Shown here: positions 1 through 7,228 of the stretch, piece after piece
Position numbering within the stretch: position 1 is the stretch's first letter
Layout: every line of letters starts with the position of its first letter
Origin: Oscillospiraceae bacterium
GTDB taxonomy: Bacteria; Bacillota; Clostridia; Oscillospirales; Ruminococcaceae
Length of the DNA stretch: 64,000 bases
NCBI GenBank assembly: GCA_017828975.1
Contig: JAGAJN010000034.1
Coordinates: 1-64,000, forward strand
Direction of reading: 5' to 3'
Program-made: the position numbers and the translations under genes
The notes under the pieces: model-generated
Told to the model about the DNA's origin: nothing
Database searches by the model: none
Seen by the model: only the letters and a program-made list of their open reading frames with translations

Positions 1-7
1 GCCTGAC

Positions 8-73
8 CGGGCGACGCCCGAAATGGAACAAATATCCATTTCGCTACGCTCCATGGATATTTGTTCCATTTCG
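8..73. repeat. Long perfect hairpin at the left edge
   Basis: Positions 19-39 and 53-73 are perfect reverse complements (21 bp) around a 13-nt loop. A second 5-bp hairpin (8-12 with 16-20) abuts it. The left arm also holds a shorter alternative inverted repeat (19-26 with 36-43), so more than one fold is possible. There is no T-run as in a terminator, and the truncated reductase begins right after it. It could be a repeat family member, a recombination site or a mobile-element end; no second copy was noticed here. Confidence 0.8.
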
Positions 74-82
74 GAGAGCTGA

Positions 83-547
83 TTCCAAAGCAATTTTGGA
101 TTTTGGGTAGAAAATGTGTCAAGGGATATTGACAATATCAGTATTCGTGACGATATTGTAAATCAGACAGCTGAAAAGATAATTGAAGCGGACGGCATGA
201 TAATTGGTTCTCCTGTTTATTTTTCTTCGCCAAATGCAACACTTATTGCATATCTTGACAGACTGTATGCCGCATACGGCGATAAGCTGCGGTTCAAACC
301 CTGCGGCTGTATTGTTTCCGCCAGAAGAGCAGGGACAACCTCCGCATTGGAAGTGCTGAACAAATATCCGTTGGTATGCGAGCAGCCTTTGGTTTCGTCT
401 TCCTATTGGTGTATGGTTTTCGGCAATACTCCCGATGAGGTGAAAAAAGACACGGAGGGTATGGAGATCGCTTATAATCTGGGGCGAAATATGGCTTGGA
501 TGATCAAAGCAGTAAACGGAGCGGTGCCTCCCATTGACGAAAAATAA
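83..547 (+). pseudogene. 5'-truncated flavodoxin-type NAD(P)H/FMN reductase
   Basis: The frame reads the C-terminal two thirds of an iron-sulfur-flavoprotein-type FMN reductase. ADGMIIGSPVYFSSPNA is the second flavin-binding strand and loop, followed by LDRLYAAYG and the typical C-terminal helix. The first strand with its phosphate-binding loop and the usual Cys cluster, about 60 residues, is missing: the frame runs back only to a TGA at 80-82, beside the hairpin. A GTG at 116 could be read as a start, but the product would lack half of the FMN site. I infer a gene cut by a rearrangement with the breakpoint near 80-115. Members of the family move electrons from NAD(P)H to flavin in the cytoplasm. 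Confidence 0.75.
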
Positions 548-582
548 CCAAATAAGCAATATATCTTAGAGTGAAAAGTATT

Positions 583-1089
583 ATGAAAAAACACATTGCA
601 AACATAGTTACAAGCAGTCGAATTATATTCAGCATATTGATGCTGTTATTTCCGGCGTTTTCGCCTTGGTTTTATGTAATGTATCTTCTTTGCGGAGTTA
701 CCGATATGGTTGACGGAACTATCGCAAGAAAAACAAACTCCGTCAGCACATTCGGGTCAAGGCTTGACACTATTGCGGATTTTATATTTGTGTCGGCAGC
801 CTTAGTCAAGCTGTTGCCTGTGATGAATATTCCAAGGTGGCTTTGGATATGGATCGTGATGATAGCATCAATAAAAATCACAAATATCATATCGGGTTTT
901 GTCTGCAAAAAAAGGTTCATCGCAGAACACACTGTTATGAATAAAATCACAGGCCTGCTGATGTTTCTGCTGCCCTTTGCATTGCCTGTTATTGAACTGA
1001 AATACAGTGCTGCCGCAGTTTGTATAATAGCAACATTTTCCGCTGTTCAGGAAGGACATTATATCAGAACGGGACGGGAGATCAAATAG
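583..1089 (+). CDS. CDP-alcohol phosphatidyltransferase family protein
   Basis: A 168-residue integral membrane protein. It has the complete family signature DxxDGxxARx8GxxxDxxxD, beginning at DMVDGTIAR, which binds the CDP-linked substrate and metal. Hydrophobic helices surround this site. Enzymes of the family transfer a phosphatidyl group from CDP-diacylglycerol to an alcohol such as glycerol phosphate, inositol or serine. The acceptor cannot be told from sequence; the short length fits a PgsA- or cardiolipin-synthase-like member. I prefer the ATG at 583 over the GTG at 571 because the GTG has no ribosome binding site. It follows the truncated reductase by 35 bp and may once have shared its transcript. 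Confidence 0.85.
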   Translation: MKKHIANIVTSSRIIFSILMLLFPAFSPWFYVMYLLCGVTDMVDGTIARKTNSVSTFGSRLDTIADFIFVSAALVKLLPVMNIPRWLWIWIVMIASIKITNIISGFVCKKRFIAEHTVMNKITGLLMFLLPFALPVIELKYSAAAVCIIATFSAVQEGHYIRTGREIK

Positions 1090-1112
1090 GCTGACAGATG
1101 ATTGTAAAAAAG

Positions 1113-1138
1113 TTTTCAATGATAAAATATATTGAAAA
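1113..1138. repeat. 8-bp inverted repeat before the methyltransferase remnant
   Basis: TTTTCAAT (1113-1120) and ATTGAAAA (1131-1138) are perfect inverted repeats with a 10-bp AT-rich centre. They lie just upstream of the remnant at 1163 and may be an old operator. There is no T-run terminator signature. Confidence 0.4.
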
Positions 1139-1162
1139 ATTGAAAATAGTAGGTGAATATAA

Positions 1163-1231
1163 TTGAATAATCCTTGGAAATCAATCAAGCTTTCTGATTA
1201 TGAAAATCATATGAGATTAGATACAGTATAA
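1163..1231 (+). pseudogene. N-terminal fragment of a class I SAM methyltransferase
   Basis: A TTG start behind an AGGTGAA ribosome binding site opens 22 codons. They begin MNNPWKSIKLSDYENHM, which I recognise as the N-terminus of a common clostridial SAM-dependent methyltransferase family. The frame ends at TAA (1229-1231), exactly where similarity to a different protein begins. About 90% of the gene is therefore missing. The recognition is by eye and needs a database search. Confidence 0.5.
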
Positions 1232-1325
1232 GGTTTCGGGGCATATGTTCAATATCTATCATGTAGGTCCTGCACAGACGAATAATCCCAACGAGTATGT
1301 TACGGAGGTTTGTTTCCCCATCTAA
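1232..1325 (+). pseudogene. C-terminal fragment of a GyrI-like domain protein
   Basis: The frame ending at TAA 1323-1325 reads MFNIYHVGPAQTNNPNEY followed by VTEVCFPI. This is the typical last strand and tail of GyrI-like effector domains found behind AraC-type HTH domains. The rest of the gene is absent, and the fragment is joined directly to the methyltransferase remnant. An intact GyrI-like gene starts 29 bp later but is not a continuation of this fragment. Confidence 0.55.
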
Positions 1326-1354
1326 TAATAATTCAACTTAACGGAGGAATTGAT

Positions 1355-1987
1355 ATGGCTTTTGATTTTAAGAAAGAGTACAAAGAGTATTATATGCCAA
1401 AGAACATCCCTGAAATTGTAACTGTGCCAAAGGCAAATTACATCGCTGTCAGAGGGAAAGGCAACCCCAACGAAGAAGGCGAAGCATATCAGCAAGCAGT
1501 CGGCGTTTTGTATGCAGTAGCTTATACCCTGAAAATGAGTTATAAGACAGACCACAAAATCGAGGGGTTCTTCGAGTACGTTGTACCGCCGCTTGAGGGA
1601 TTCTGGTGGCAGGATAATGTTGATGGAGTGGATTACAGCGATAAATCCACTTTTAACTGGATCTCTGTCATTCGTTTGCCCGATTTCGTTTCCAAAGAAG
1701 ATTTTGAATGGGTAGTAGAAACAGCTTCCAAAAAGAAAAAAATTGACTGTTCATCAGCGGAATTTCTGACCGTTGATGAAGGCTTGTGCGTTCAGATCAT
1801 GCACCACGGACCCTTTGACGATGAACCTGCAACAGTTGCTTTAATGGACGAATATTTAAAAGCAAATGGATATGTAAATGATATTACCGACAAACGATTA
1901 CACCACGAAATATATATGTCCGATGCAAGAAAGGTTGCTCCCGAAAAATGGAAAACAGTCATTAGGCACCCTATTAGAAAATTGTAA
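1355..1987 (+). CDS. GyrI-like small-molecule-binding domain protein
   Basis: This 210-residue stand-alone protein matches the GyrI-like (SOUL/AraC-effector-related) domain family. It starts with FKKEYKEYYMPK and VTVPKANYIAVRGKGNPNEE, and has LCVQIMHHGPFDDEPATVAL near the C-terminus. The family binds hydrophobic ligands, and some members hydrolyse cyclopropanoid cytotoxins; the function here is not known. The ATG at 1355 is chosen because a strong GGAGG lies at 1343-1347; an upstream in-frame start would overlap the remnant. An AraC regulator carrying a related domain lies on the opposite strand 257 bp away, so the two may respond to similar ligands. Confidence 0.8.
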   Translation: MAFDFKKEYKEYYMPKNIPEIVTVPKANYIAVRGKGNPNEEGEAYQQAVGVLYAVAYTLKMSYKTDHKIEGFFEYVVPPLEGFWWQDNVDGVDYSDKSTFNWISVIRLPDFVSKEDFEWVVETASKKKKIDCSSAEFLTVDEGLCVQIMHHGPFDDEPATVALMDEYLKANGYVNDITDKRLHHEIYMSDARKVAPEKWKTVIRHPIRKL

Positions 1988-2123
1988 AATTTAGATTCGG
2001 ATTTGCGTGCCGAGGTAGTATTCTTCCATTTTATCACAAAGAGGAAAAAACATGACTGAATTATTGAACATATTTCCCGAAAGCTGCAAACAACGCAGGA
2101 GGATCCGGTAAAGCTGCATAACA

Positions 2124-2153
2124 AAAGCGACCAAAATCACTTTCGGTCGCTTT
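2124..2153. terminator. Bidirectional terminator-like hairpin
   Basis: A 9-bp perfect stem, AAAGCGACC (2124-2132) with GGTCGCTTT (2145-2153), has a 12-nt loop. It lies between the convergent GyrI-like gene and the AraC regulator. Short T-runs follow on both strands. Confidence 0.65.
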
Positions 2154-2244
2154 GTATAATTATTCCTTAAAATTTGTCTAACTTTTGGGGTCAGTGTAAA
2201 AACCAAGATTTGCGTGTTTTTGCGGTAAAGAATATTCTGTTATG

Positions 2245-3075
2245 TCAAATTTTTTCAACGGGTATCCATATCTCGCAGTAACTATCCTCGGGGTTTTCGC
2301 AAGGCGGAGTGTACATTTCCACATCGTAATTGCCCGAAAGCTTGTATTCCTTGCAGTTCGGGAGCCATTCGCTCCAGATCTTTGTGTTCACGTCCTGCAA
2401 GGTCTTGATTTTGCACGGGAACACCGCCCATGTTCCTGCGGGGATAAACCTTGTAACAAGCCCCTCTGGCACTTCATGGCAAGGGTCATAGTTATCCGCT
2501 ATCAGATACTCGAAATTCTTTCCTTCGCCGTTAAGACATACGCCGTACAGACCGCATACTTTCCTGCTTTCGCCCTCCCGAAGGTGGTCCTCCCAAAACT
2601 TCGGTATCTCGGCATAGCAAGTATCCGCATTAAACATTCTAGATTTGCCCATTACCGTAAATGCAGCTTTTTCAACAATTTTGTACTCCATCATAGTACC
2701 GCCCTCCAATGTAAGCTTTATTCTAACAGGCGCAAAGGATCTCAGATTTGCGCCCTTTTCTTTTGCAGCCGAGGGAGAGATCCCGTGAAATTTTGTGAAC
2801 GCCCGTGCAAAGCTGTCGGGTGAATCGTAGCCGTATTTTACCGCAACGTCAATTACCTTTGCATTGTCCGCAGAAAGCTCCTGTGCGGCAAGAGTCAGCC
2901 TGCGGTTGCGGATATATTCGCCCACGGTAAACCCGCAAAGTGCACTGAATATCCTCTGAAAGTGGAAGGAAGAAACATACGCCTTTGCGGCAATATCCTC
3001 TATCGTCAGCTCCTCTGTAAGATTATTTTCGATGTACTGCAGCGCACTTTGAATTCCTTCTGCCCAGCCGTTCAT
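2245..3075 (-). CDS. AraC family transcriptional regulator with GyrI-like effector domain
   Basis: Residues 1-105 form the two helix-turn-helix motifs of the AraC/XylS family, starting IQSALQYIENNLTEELTIED and ending near KYGYDSPDSFARAFTKFHGI. Residues 120-276 form a GyrI-like ligand-binding domain ending in EIWIPVEKI. This is the Rob/MarA-plus-effector layout used by multidrug-sensing activators such as Rob- and BltR-like proteins. The likely role is to activate a transporter or detoxification gene when a lipophilic compound binds; the target is not obvious here. The ATG at 3075 directly begins the HTH domain. The GyrI-like protein at 1355-1987 is convergent with it. Confidence 0.88.
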   Translation of the reverse strand: MNGWAEGIQSALQYIENNLTEELTIEDIAAKAYVSSFHFQRIFSALCGFTVGEYIRNRRLTLAAQELSADNAKVIDVAVKYGYDSPDSFARAFTKFHGISPSAAKEKGANLRSFAPVRIKLTLEGGTMMEYKIVEKAAFTVMGKSRMFNADTCYAEIPKFWEDHLREGESRKVCGLYGVCLNGEGKNFEYLIADNYDPCHEVPEGLVTRFIPAGTWAVFPCKIKTLQDVNTKIWSEWLPNCKEYKLSGNYDVEMYTPPCENPEDSYCEIWIPVEKI

Positions 3076-3106
3076 TCAGTCACGTCCTTTCCTCTCTGCT
3101 GTATTC

Positions 3107-3115
3107 ATTATATCA
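3107..3115 (-). promoter_or_regulatory. Extended -10 promoter candidate for the AraC gene
   Basis: Read on the minus strand, TGATATAAT lies 32 bp before the AraC start, a TGn-extended -10 element. No convincing -35 box is present. Confidence 0.3.
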
Positions 3116-3210
3116 GCTTTATTGAAGTGCTTCCCGACATTTTGTGCTTTTAGTTGTCAAATGCGTTCATATTCAAAGCTAGGTACTTAATTCTTTTATA
3201 GTGAACATAA

Positions 3211-3243
3211 AGCTTCGGGCGTTTTTGGAAAATGTCCGAAGCT
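3211..3243. terminator. Terminator-like hairpin after the antiporter gene
   Basis: AGCTTCGG (3211-3218) pairs with CCGAAGCT (3236-3243) across a 17-nt loop. It is 193 bp beyond the antiporter stop and 33 bp beyond the small frame at 3276. The T-run is weak on both strands. Confidence 0.4.
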
Positions 3244-3275
3244 ATTATATTTGTTATCAGAGTCCAAATGCGATT

Positions 3276-3488
3276 TTATGAGGAAATTTCTGTTTGCTTT
3301 GCTTTCAACCGCTTAGCCGGATCCTGCAAATCCTGACAAGCATCAAAGCACATCTGATTGTAACGGTCAATATCTTTATTGCTGCTGCCTGCGGTAAGAC
3401 CACTCTTGAAAGCCCGAATTTTCTCACGCTGTTCATCAAACGCCTTGCTGCATCTCTCCTGCAAGCTCAAAGCCTTTTTTCGCTGCAA
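3276..3488 (-). CDS. Possible small protein or remnant overlapping the antiporter 3' end
   Basis: A 70-codon frame rich in charged residues (RCSKAFDEQREKIRAF, then DPAKRLKAK). Its first 53 bp overlap the last codons of the antiporter in another frame. I do not recognise a family. It has no clear ribosome binding site, so it may be the tail of a decayed gene that became joined to the antiporter. The DACQDLQDPAKRLKAK stretch looks like real helical protein rather than random translation, but this is weak evidence. Confidence 0.25.
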   Translation of the reverse strand: MQRKKALSLQERCSKAFDEQREKIRAFKSGLTAGSSNKDIDRYNQMCFDACQDLQDPAKRLKAKQTEISS

Positions 3489-4653
3489 TTACTGCGATTA
3501 TCTCGTTAATAACTGCGGCAGCTGCAATTGTGCCTGTTACGACAGCGGCAAGTTCAGGCTCCGATGCTGCCAGCACGGTACTGATAATTCCGGTGAAAAC
3601 TAACGAAACACCGGAATGCGGAAGCAAGGTAAGACCAAGATATTTCTGTACCGTGACAGGCATTTTTGTAAGCTTTGCACCTGTTCTTGCACCAACGTAT
3701 TTACCGATAATGCGTGATACAATGTAAATAAGTGTATACAGACCCGCTCCGAGGATAAGGTGATAATCCAGCGGTGCACCAAGGTCAACAATTGCAGCTA
3801 ACAGGCTGACCGCAAGCACAGGGCGGAACACCTTAACCAATTCATTCAGCCTGTCCTCCGTGACCATATTAGAGAATACTGCAGAAAATGCAACGCCCAT
3901 AAGCATATAATTCAGAGCAATATTTGTGAATACTGTTTTGTTAAGGATAAGTCCGATGGCTGATGTCAAGGTAATGCCGCCTAAAAGCACTGCCATAGTG
4001 CCGACCTTGTTCAAATTGCCTTGCAGCAGTTTTCCCGCAAAAAATCCCACAACAGCACCGATTATAACGGGTAAGAATATCATCACGGGTATCATATAAA
4101 GCGCAACAGTACCGCCTGATACATGGCGTGCTATAAATGAGTTTACGGTGAAAAATACGGCTATACCTACAATATCATCCAATACCGCCATAGGTATAAG
4201 AGTGTCCGTAACCGGTCCCGAGGTATGAAACTCCTGTACAATAGATAAAGCAGGAGCGGGAGCTGTTGCAAGTGCGATACCGCCAAACGCAAACGCAAGG
4301 TAAACGGGAACTTCCGTAAAATAAAATACAATGCCAAAAACCAGCGATACAAACAAAAATGTACCTAAAGACTGCGCCAAGGTCGTTGCTATCAATGCTT
4401 TGCCATAGTTTTTTATCTTTTTCCATATGAGTTCTGTGCCGAGCATCAATCCAAAAGCACACTGCATCCATGTAATAATAAGCTTATACCATTGTGAATC
4501 CATGGCTTGCTGGGGCATAAGTCCTGCAGCATGCGGTCCGAGTATCATACCGGTTATCAGCCATCCGAGAATGGACGGCATTTTCAGCTTTGCTATCAGC
4601 TTGCCCGCAATAAATGCCACCGCCATTACACATAGCCATCTCAAAAATAACAT
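3436..4653 (-). CDS. Cation:proton antiporter, CPA2 family
   Basis: A 405-residue polytopic membrane protein with about 11-12 hydrophobic segments. The paired acidic residues in MAVLDDIVGIAVFF match the ion-binding Asp-Asp site of CPA2 exchangers. GYTLIYIVSR-type helices and the tail KKGFELAGEMQQ are typical of clostridial members. The protein would exchange Na+ or K+ for H+ across the cytoplasmic membrane. No C-terminal TrkA-N domain is fused, so it is the short form. The gene starts at ATG 4653 behind an AGGAG. Its upstream region abuts the broken end of the GH28 gene, so its promoter may be a new junction. Ion specificity cannot be read from sequence. Confidence 0.88.
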   Translation of the reverse strand: MLFLRWLCVMAVAFIAGKLIAKLKMPSILGWLITGMILGPHAAGLMPQQAMDSQWYKLIITWMQCAFGLMLGTELIWKKIKNYGKALIATTLAQSLGTFLFVSLVFGIVFYFTEVPVYLAFAFGGIALATAPAPALSIVQEFHTSGPVTDTLIPMAVLDDIVGIAVFFTVNSFIARHVSGGTVALYMIPVMIFLPVIIGAVVGFFAGKLLQGNLNKVGTMAVLLGGITLTSAIGLILNKTVFTNIALNYMLMGVAFSAVFSNMVTEDRLNELVKVFRPVLAVSLLAAIVDLGAPLDYHLILGAGLYTLIYIVSRIIGKYVGARTGAKLTKMPVTVQKYLGLTLLPHSGVSLVFTGIISTVLAASEPELAAVVTGTIAAAAVINEIIAVIAAKKGFELAGEMQQGV

Positions 4654-4712
4654 CTTTACAGCTCCTTTTAATTATATCTTGTATGAAGTCGGGCTTTTTA
4701 TCTGTCCGGTCA

Positions 4713-5566
4713 ATGCCATTATACTCCAAATGGACTGTCCACCCGTACTGCACGGAGGACCTTACCCTTTGCTGCCTTAACATCAGTAACCCCCATAATT
4801 CCCCGAACACCGACGGCATAGATATAGAATTCTGCAAAAACGCAGAGATCATCGGCATAGATTTCTCACTGGGAGATGACTGCATTGCCGTTAAATCGGG
4901 AAAGATATATATGGGCAGAAAGCTCAGAACGCCCACGGAAAATGTCCTTATCAGAAACTGCCGTATGCAGAACGGACACGGCGCTGTAACTCTGGAAAGC
5001 GAAATATCTGCGGGAGTGCGTGAGCTTACGGTGGAAAACTGCCTTTCAAAAACACAGACCGAGGTCTTAGGATAAAGACAAGGCGGGGCAGAGGTGAACT
5101 GTCCGTTGTGGATAACGTTATCTTCCGCAACATAAAAATGGAAAATGTTAAAACGCCTTTTGTTGCAAACAGCTTCTATTTCTGTGACCCCGACGGGAGG
5201 ACGGAATATGTTCAGAACCGCAGTCCTCTTCCCGTCGACGAGAGGATACCCTATATAAACAGGCTTGTTTTTGAAAATGTGGATTGCACCGACTGTCATG
5301 CGGCTGCTGCATTTTTCATTGGGCTTCCCGAAAGAAAAATAAACGAGATAGTTATGAGAAATGTTTCGGTTTCATTTGCAAAGGAGCCTGTCCCGTTTGT
5401 TCCCGCAATGCTCTGCGGAGTTGATGAAATGGCGGGGAAGGGGATCCTTGCCGAAAATGTTCATACGCCGGTGCTTGATAACGTCAGCCTGTCGGGACAA
5501 AGCGGTCAGCCCTGCGAGCTTTACAATGTTGACTGCGTAAAAGGAGATGTAACGGTATGCAGATAG
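4713..5566 (+). pseudogene. Truncated and frameshifted GH28 polygalacturonase-like gene
   Basis: The first frame reads a GH28 right-handed beta-helix from WTVHPYCTEDLTL through SPNTDGIDIE, FSLGDDCIAVKSGK and GHGAVTLESE. These carry the catalytic Asp set (NTDG, GDDC) and the GHG motif. Near 5050 the frame ends wrongly, but the +1 frame continues perfectly with KNTDRGLRIKTRRGRGE and FRNIKMENV to FYFCDPDGRTEY and stop 5566. Restoring one T in the CTTTC at about 5049 would rejoin them. The N-terminal third of the enzyme is absent, the frame starting beside the antiporter promoter. Two independent lesions make this a pseudogene rather than just a sequencing error. The intact family hydrolyses pectin or rhamnogalacturonan oligomers. 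Confidence 0.85.
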
Positions 5567-6393
5567 GAATAAGGCTTCATGACGGTGAAAAGCTGCCCCT
5601 AGAGGAGCTTCTGCCTATACTCAGAAAAAGAGGATTTAAGTGCGGACATCTGGCGCTGTTAAAATCATTGTCACCCGACTATATGCGTCCCACAGCAATG
5701 ACTCCCGGCTTTGCCATGTATCTCAGGCGGCTGTTTGACAAAAATGAAATGGACGCTGCCGTGCTGGGCTGTTACCTGAACTTAGCCGAGCCAGACGAAG
5801 CAAGGCTTGCGGCAAATATAGAAAAATACATGGCGCATATCCGTTTTGCGTCGCTTATGGGCTGCGGCGTTGTGGGAACGGAAACGGGTGCTCCCAATTC
5901 GCAGTACAAATACGAGCCTGCCTGCCACTCGGAGGAAGCGCTGGAGCTGTTTATAAATAATCTCCGTCCCGTAGTGGAATATGCCGAAAAAATGGGCGTT
6001 ATCATTGCCATAGAGCCTGTTTGGAAGCATATCGTCTGCGACCCTAAGCGTGCAAGGTATGTTCTTGACAAAATATCGTCGCCCAATCTGCAAATAATAT
6101 TCGACCCCGTAAATCTCCTCTGTATAGACAACTGCAATGACCGTGAACGCATCTTTTCGGAAGCAATTGAGCTTCTGGGCAAGGACATTGCCGTGGTGCA
6201 TATAAAGGATTTTGCGGTGCGTGACGGTGAGCTTGTTTCAATTGCTGCGGGCACGGGAGAAATGGATTATACCGAGATAATGAGGTTTATCAAAAAGGAC
6301 AAGCCTTATATCCATGTTTCTCTGGAAAACACAACTCCCGAAAATGCCGAGGCTTCCCGCAAGTTTATAGAGTCCGTATGGGAGGGCGTCTGA
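5557..6393 (+). CDS. Sugar phosphate isomerase/epimerase family TIM-barrel protein
   Basis: A 278-residue xylose-isomerase-like TIM barrel (AP endonuclease 2 superfamily). Expected metal ligands fall at the ends of strands: E in GVVGTETGAP, E in VIIAIEPVWKH, D in QIIFDPVNLL, H in VVHIKDF and E in IHVSLENT. These proteins isomerise or epimerise sugars or cyclitols; the substrate is not identifiable. The ATG at 5557 overlaps the end of the GH28 frame by 10 bp, and its ribosome binding site (AAAGGAG) lies inside that frame, so it was translationally coupled to the pectinase. The next gene overlaps its stop. A role with galacturonate- or rhamnose-containing oligomers is inferred from context only. 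Confidence 0.8.
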   Translation: MQIGIRLHDGEKLPLEELLPILRKRGFKCGHLALLKSLSPDYMRPTAMTPGFAMYLRRLFDKNEMDAAVLGCYLNLAEPDEARLAANIEKYMAHIRFASLMGCGVVGTETGAPNSQYKYEPACHSEEALELFINNLRPVVEYAEKMGVIIAIEPVWKHIVCDPKRARYVLDKISSPNLQIIFDPVNLLCIDNCNDRERIFSEAIELLGKDIAVVHIKDFAVRDGELVSIAAGTGEMDYTEIMRFIKKDKPYIHVSLENTTPENAEASRKFIESVWEGV

Positions 6394-7118
6394 TGAGATT
6401 TTTTCAAACGGATAACCCCGTATTCAGCTTCATATCCCGTATCGGAGATATTATGCTGCTTTCTTTTCTCTGGCTTACAACAAGCATTCCGATAATTACT
6501 ATCGGTGCCTCGACAACTGCTTTGTTTGACTGCTGTATAAGAATAATCCGTTCACGTGATTCATCGATAATAAAGGATTATTTCAAGGCATTCAAAAGTA
6601 ATTTCAAGCAGTCAACTATTATTTTTCTTATAATGGCAGCTGTCGGAGGAGTTATCCTTGCCGATATGTATTTCTGGGCACATTCCGAGCTTGAGTTTGC
6701 CATGTTTATGAATGCGGTGAGCATTGGTATCGCAGTGCTTTTCTGTGCAACGCTGCTTTTTGTATTTACCGTTCAGGCGGTTTTTGAGAATACTGTAAAG
6801 GCGACTATCAGAACGGCTTTTCTGATGCTTCTGAAGCACTGGCCAACAACGATTGCCCTGCTTGCGGGAGCGGGAGCCATAGGTTATCTTTGCTATATGG
6901 TGCCTGCTGTTGCGTATATTTTCCTGATTTTCGGAACAGGTGCATTCGGAATGATATATTCACTTCAATTTGTTAATATTTTTAAGCAGCATAATGAGGT
7001 GATCGCCGAGGATATGCGCAATAAGCAATGGGATAAAAAAACAAAGGAAGAACAGGAAGCCGAGAATGCCCTTCCGAGCAAATCAAAGTACAAGCATAAG
7101 GGCAAGGTCATTAGATAA
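6393..7118 (+). CDS. YesL-like DUF624 membrane protein
   Basis: A 241-residue protein with about five membrane helices, starting MRFFQTDNPVFSFISRIGD, the usual opening of the YesL/DUF624 family. It ends in a charged Lys-rich tail. In Bacillus, yesL sits in the rhamnogalacturonan utilisation region, and relatives accompany ABC sugar-transport and pectin genes; the biochemical role is unknown. I choose the ATG at 6393, which overlaps the previous stop as TGATG and has GGGAGG at a good distance; the upstream ATG at 6378 has none. With the GH28 remnant and the isomerase it forms a three-gene pectin-type operon whose first gene is dead. Confidence 0.8.
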   Translation: MRFFQTDNPVFSFISRIGDIMLLSFLWLTTSIPIITIGASTTALFDCCIRIIRSRDSSIIKDYFKAFKSNFKQSTIIFLIMAAVGGVILADMYFWAHSELEFAMFMNAVSIGIAVLFCATLLFVFTVQAVFENTVKATIRTAFLMLLKHWPTTIALLAGAGAIGYLCYMVPAVAYIFLIFGTGAFGMIYSLQFVNIFKQHNEVIAEDMRNKQWDKKTKEEQEAENALPSKSKYKHKGKVIR

Positions 7119-7165
7119 AACATTCGGGGGCGGGATTGACAATATCATATTTTATTTGAGGTGTG

Positions 7166-7218
7166 GAGATAAGCTTCCTTGCCGTTTTTACGTGCAGATC
7201 AGGTATGGAAGCTATCTC
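7166..7218. repeat. 12-bp inverted repeat between convergent genes
   Basis: Positions 7166-7178 and 7207-7218 can pair over 12 bp with one bulged A, leaving a 28-nt loop. It lies between the YesL-like gene and the end of trkH. There is no T-run, so it may be a weak terminator or an mRNA 3' stabiliser. Confidence 0.35.
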
Positions 7219-7228
7219 CCTTGTTATA

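Noticed and set aside
2242-2823. 193-codon plus-strand frame opposite the AraC gene
   Set aside because: The minus-strand frame has clear HTH and GyrI-like domains, so this is a shadow.
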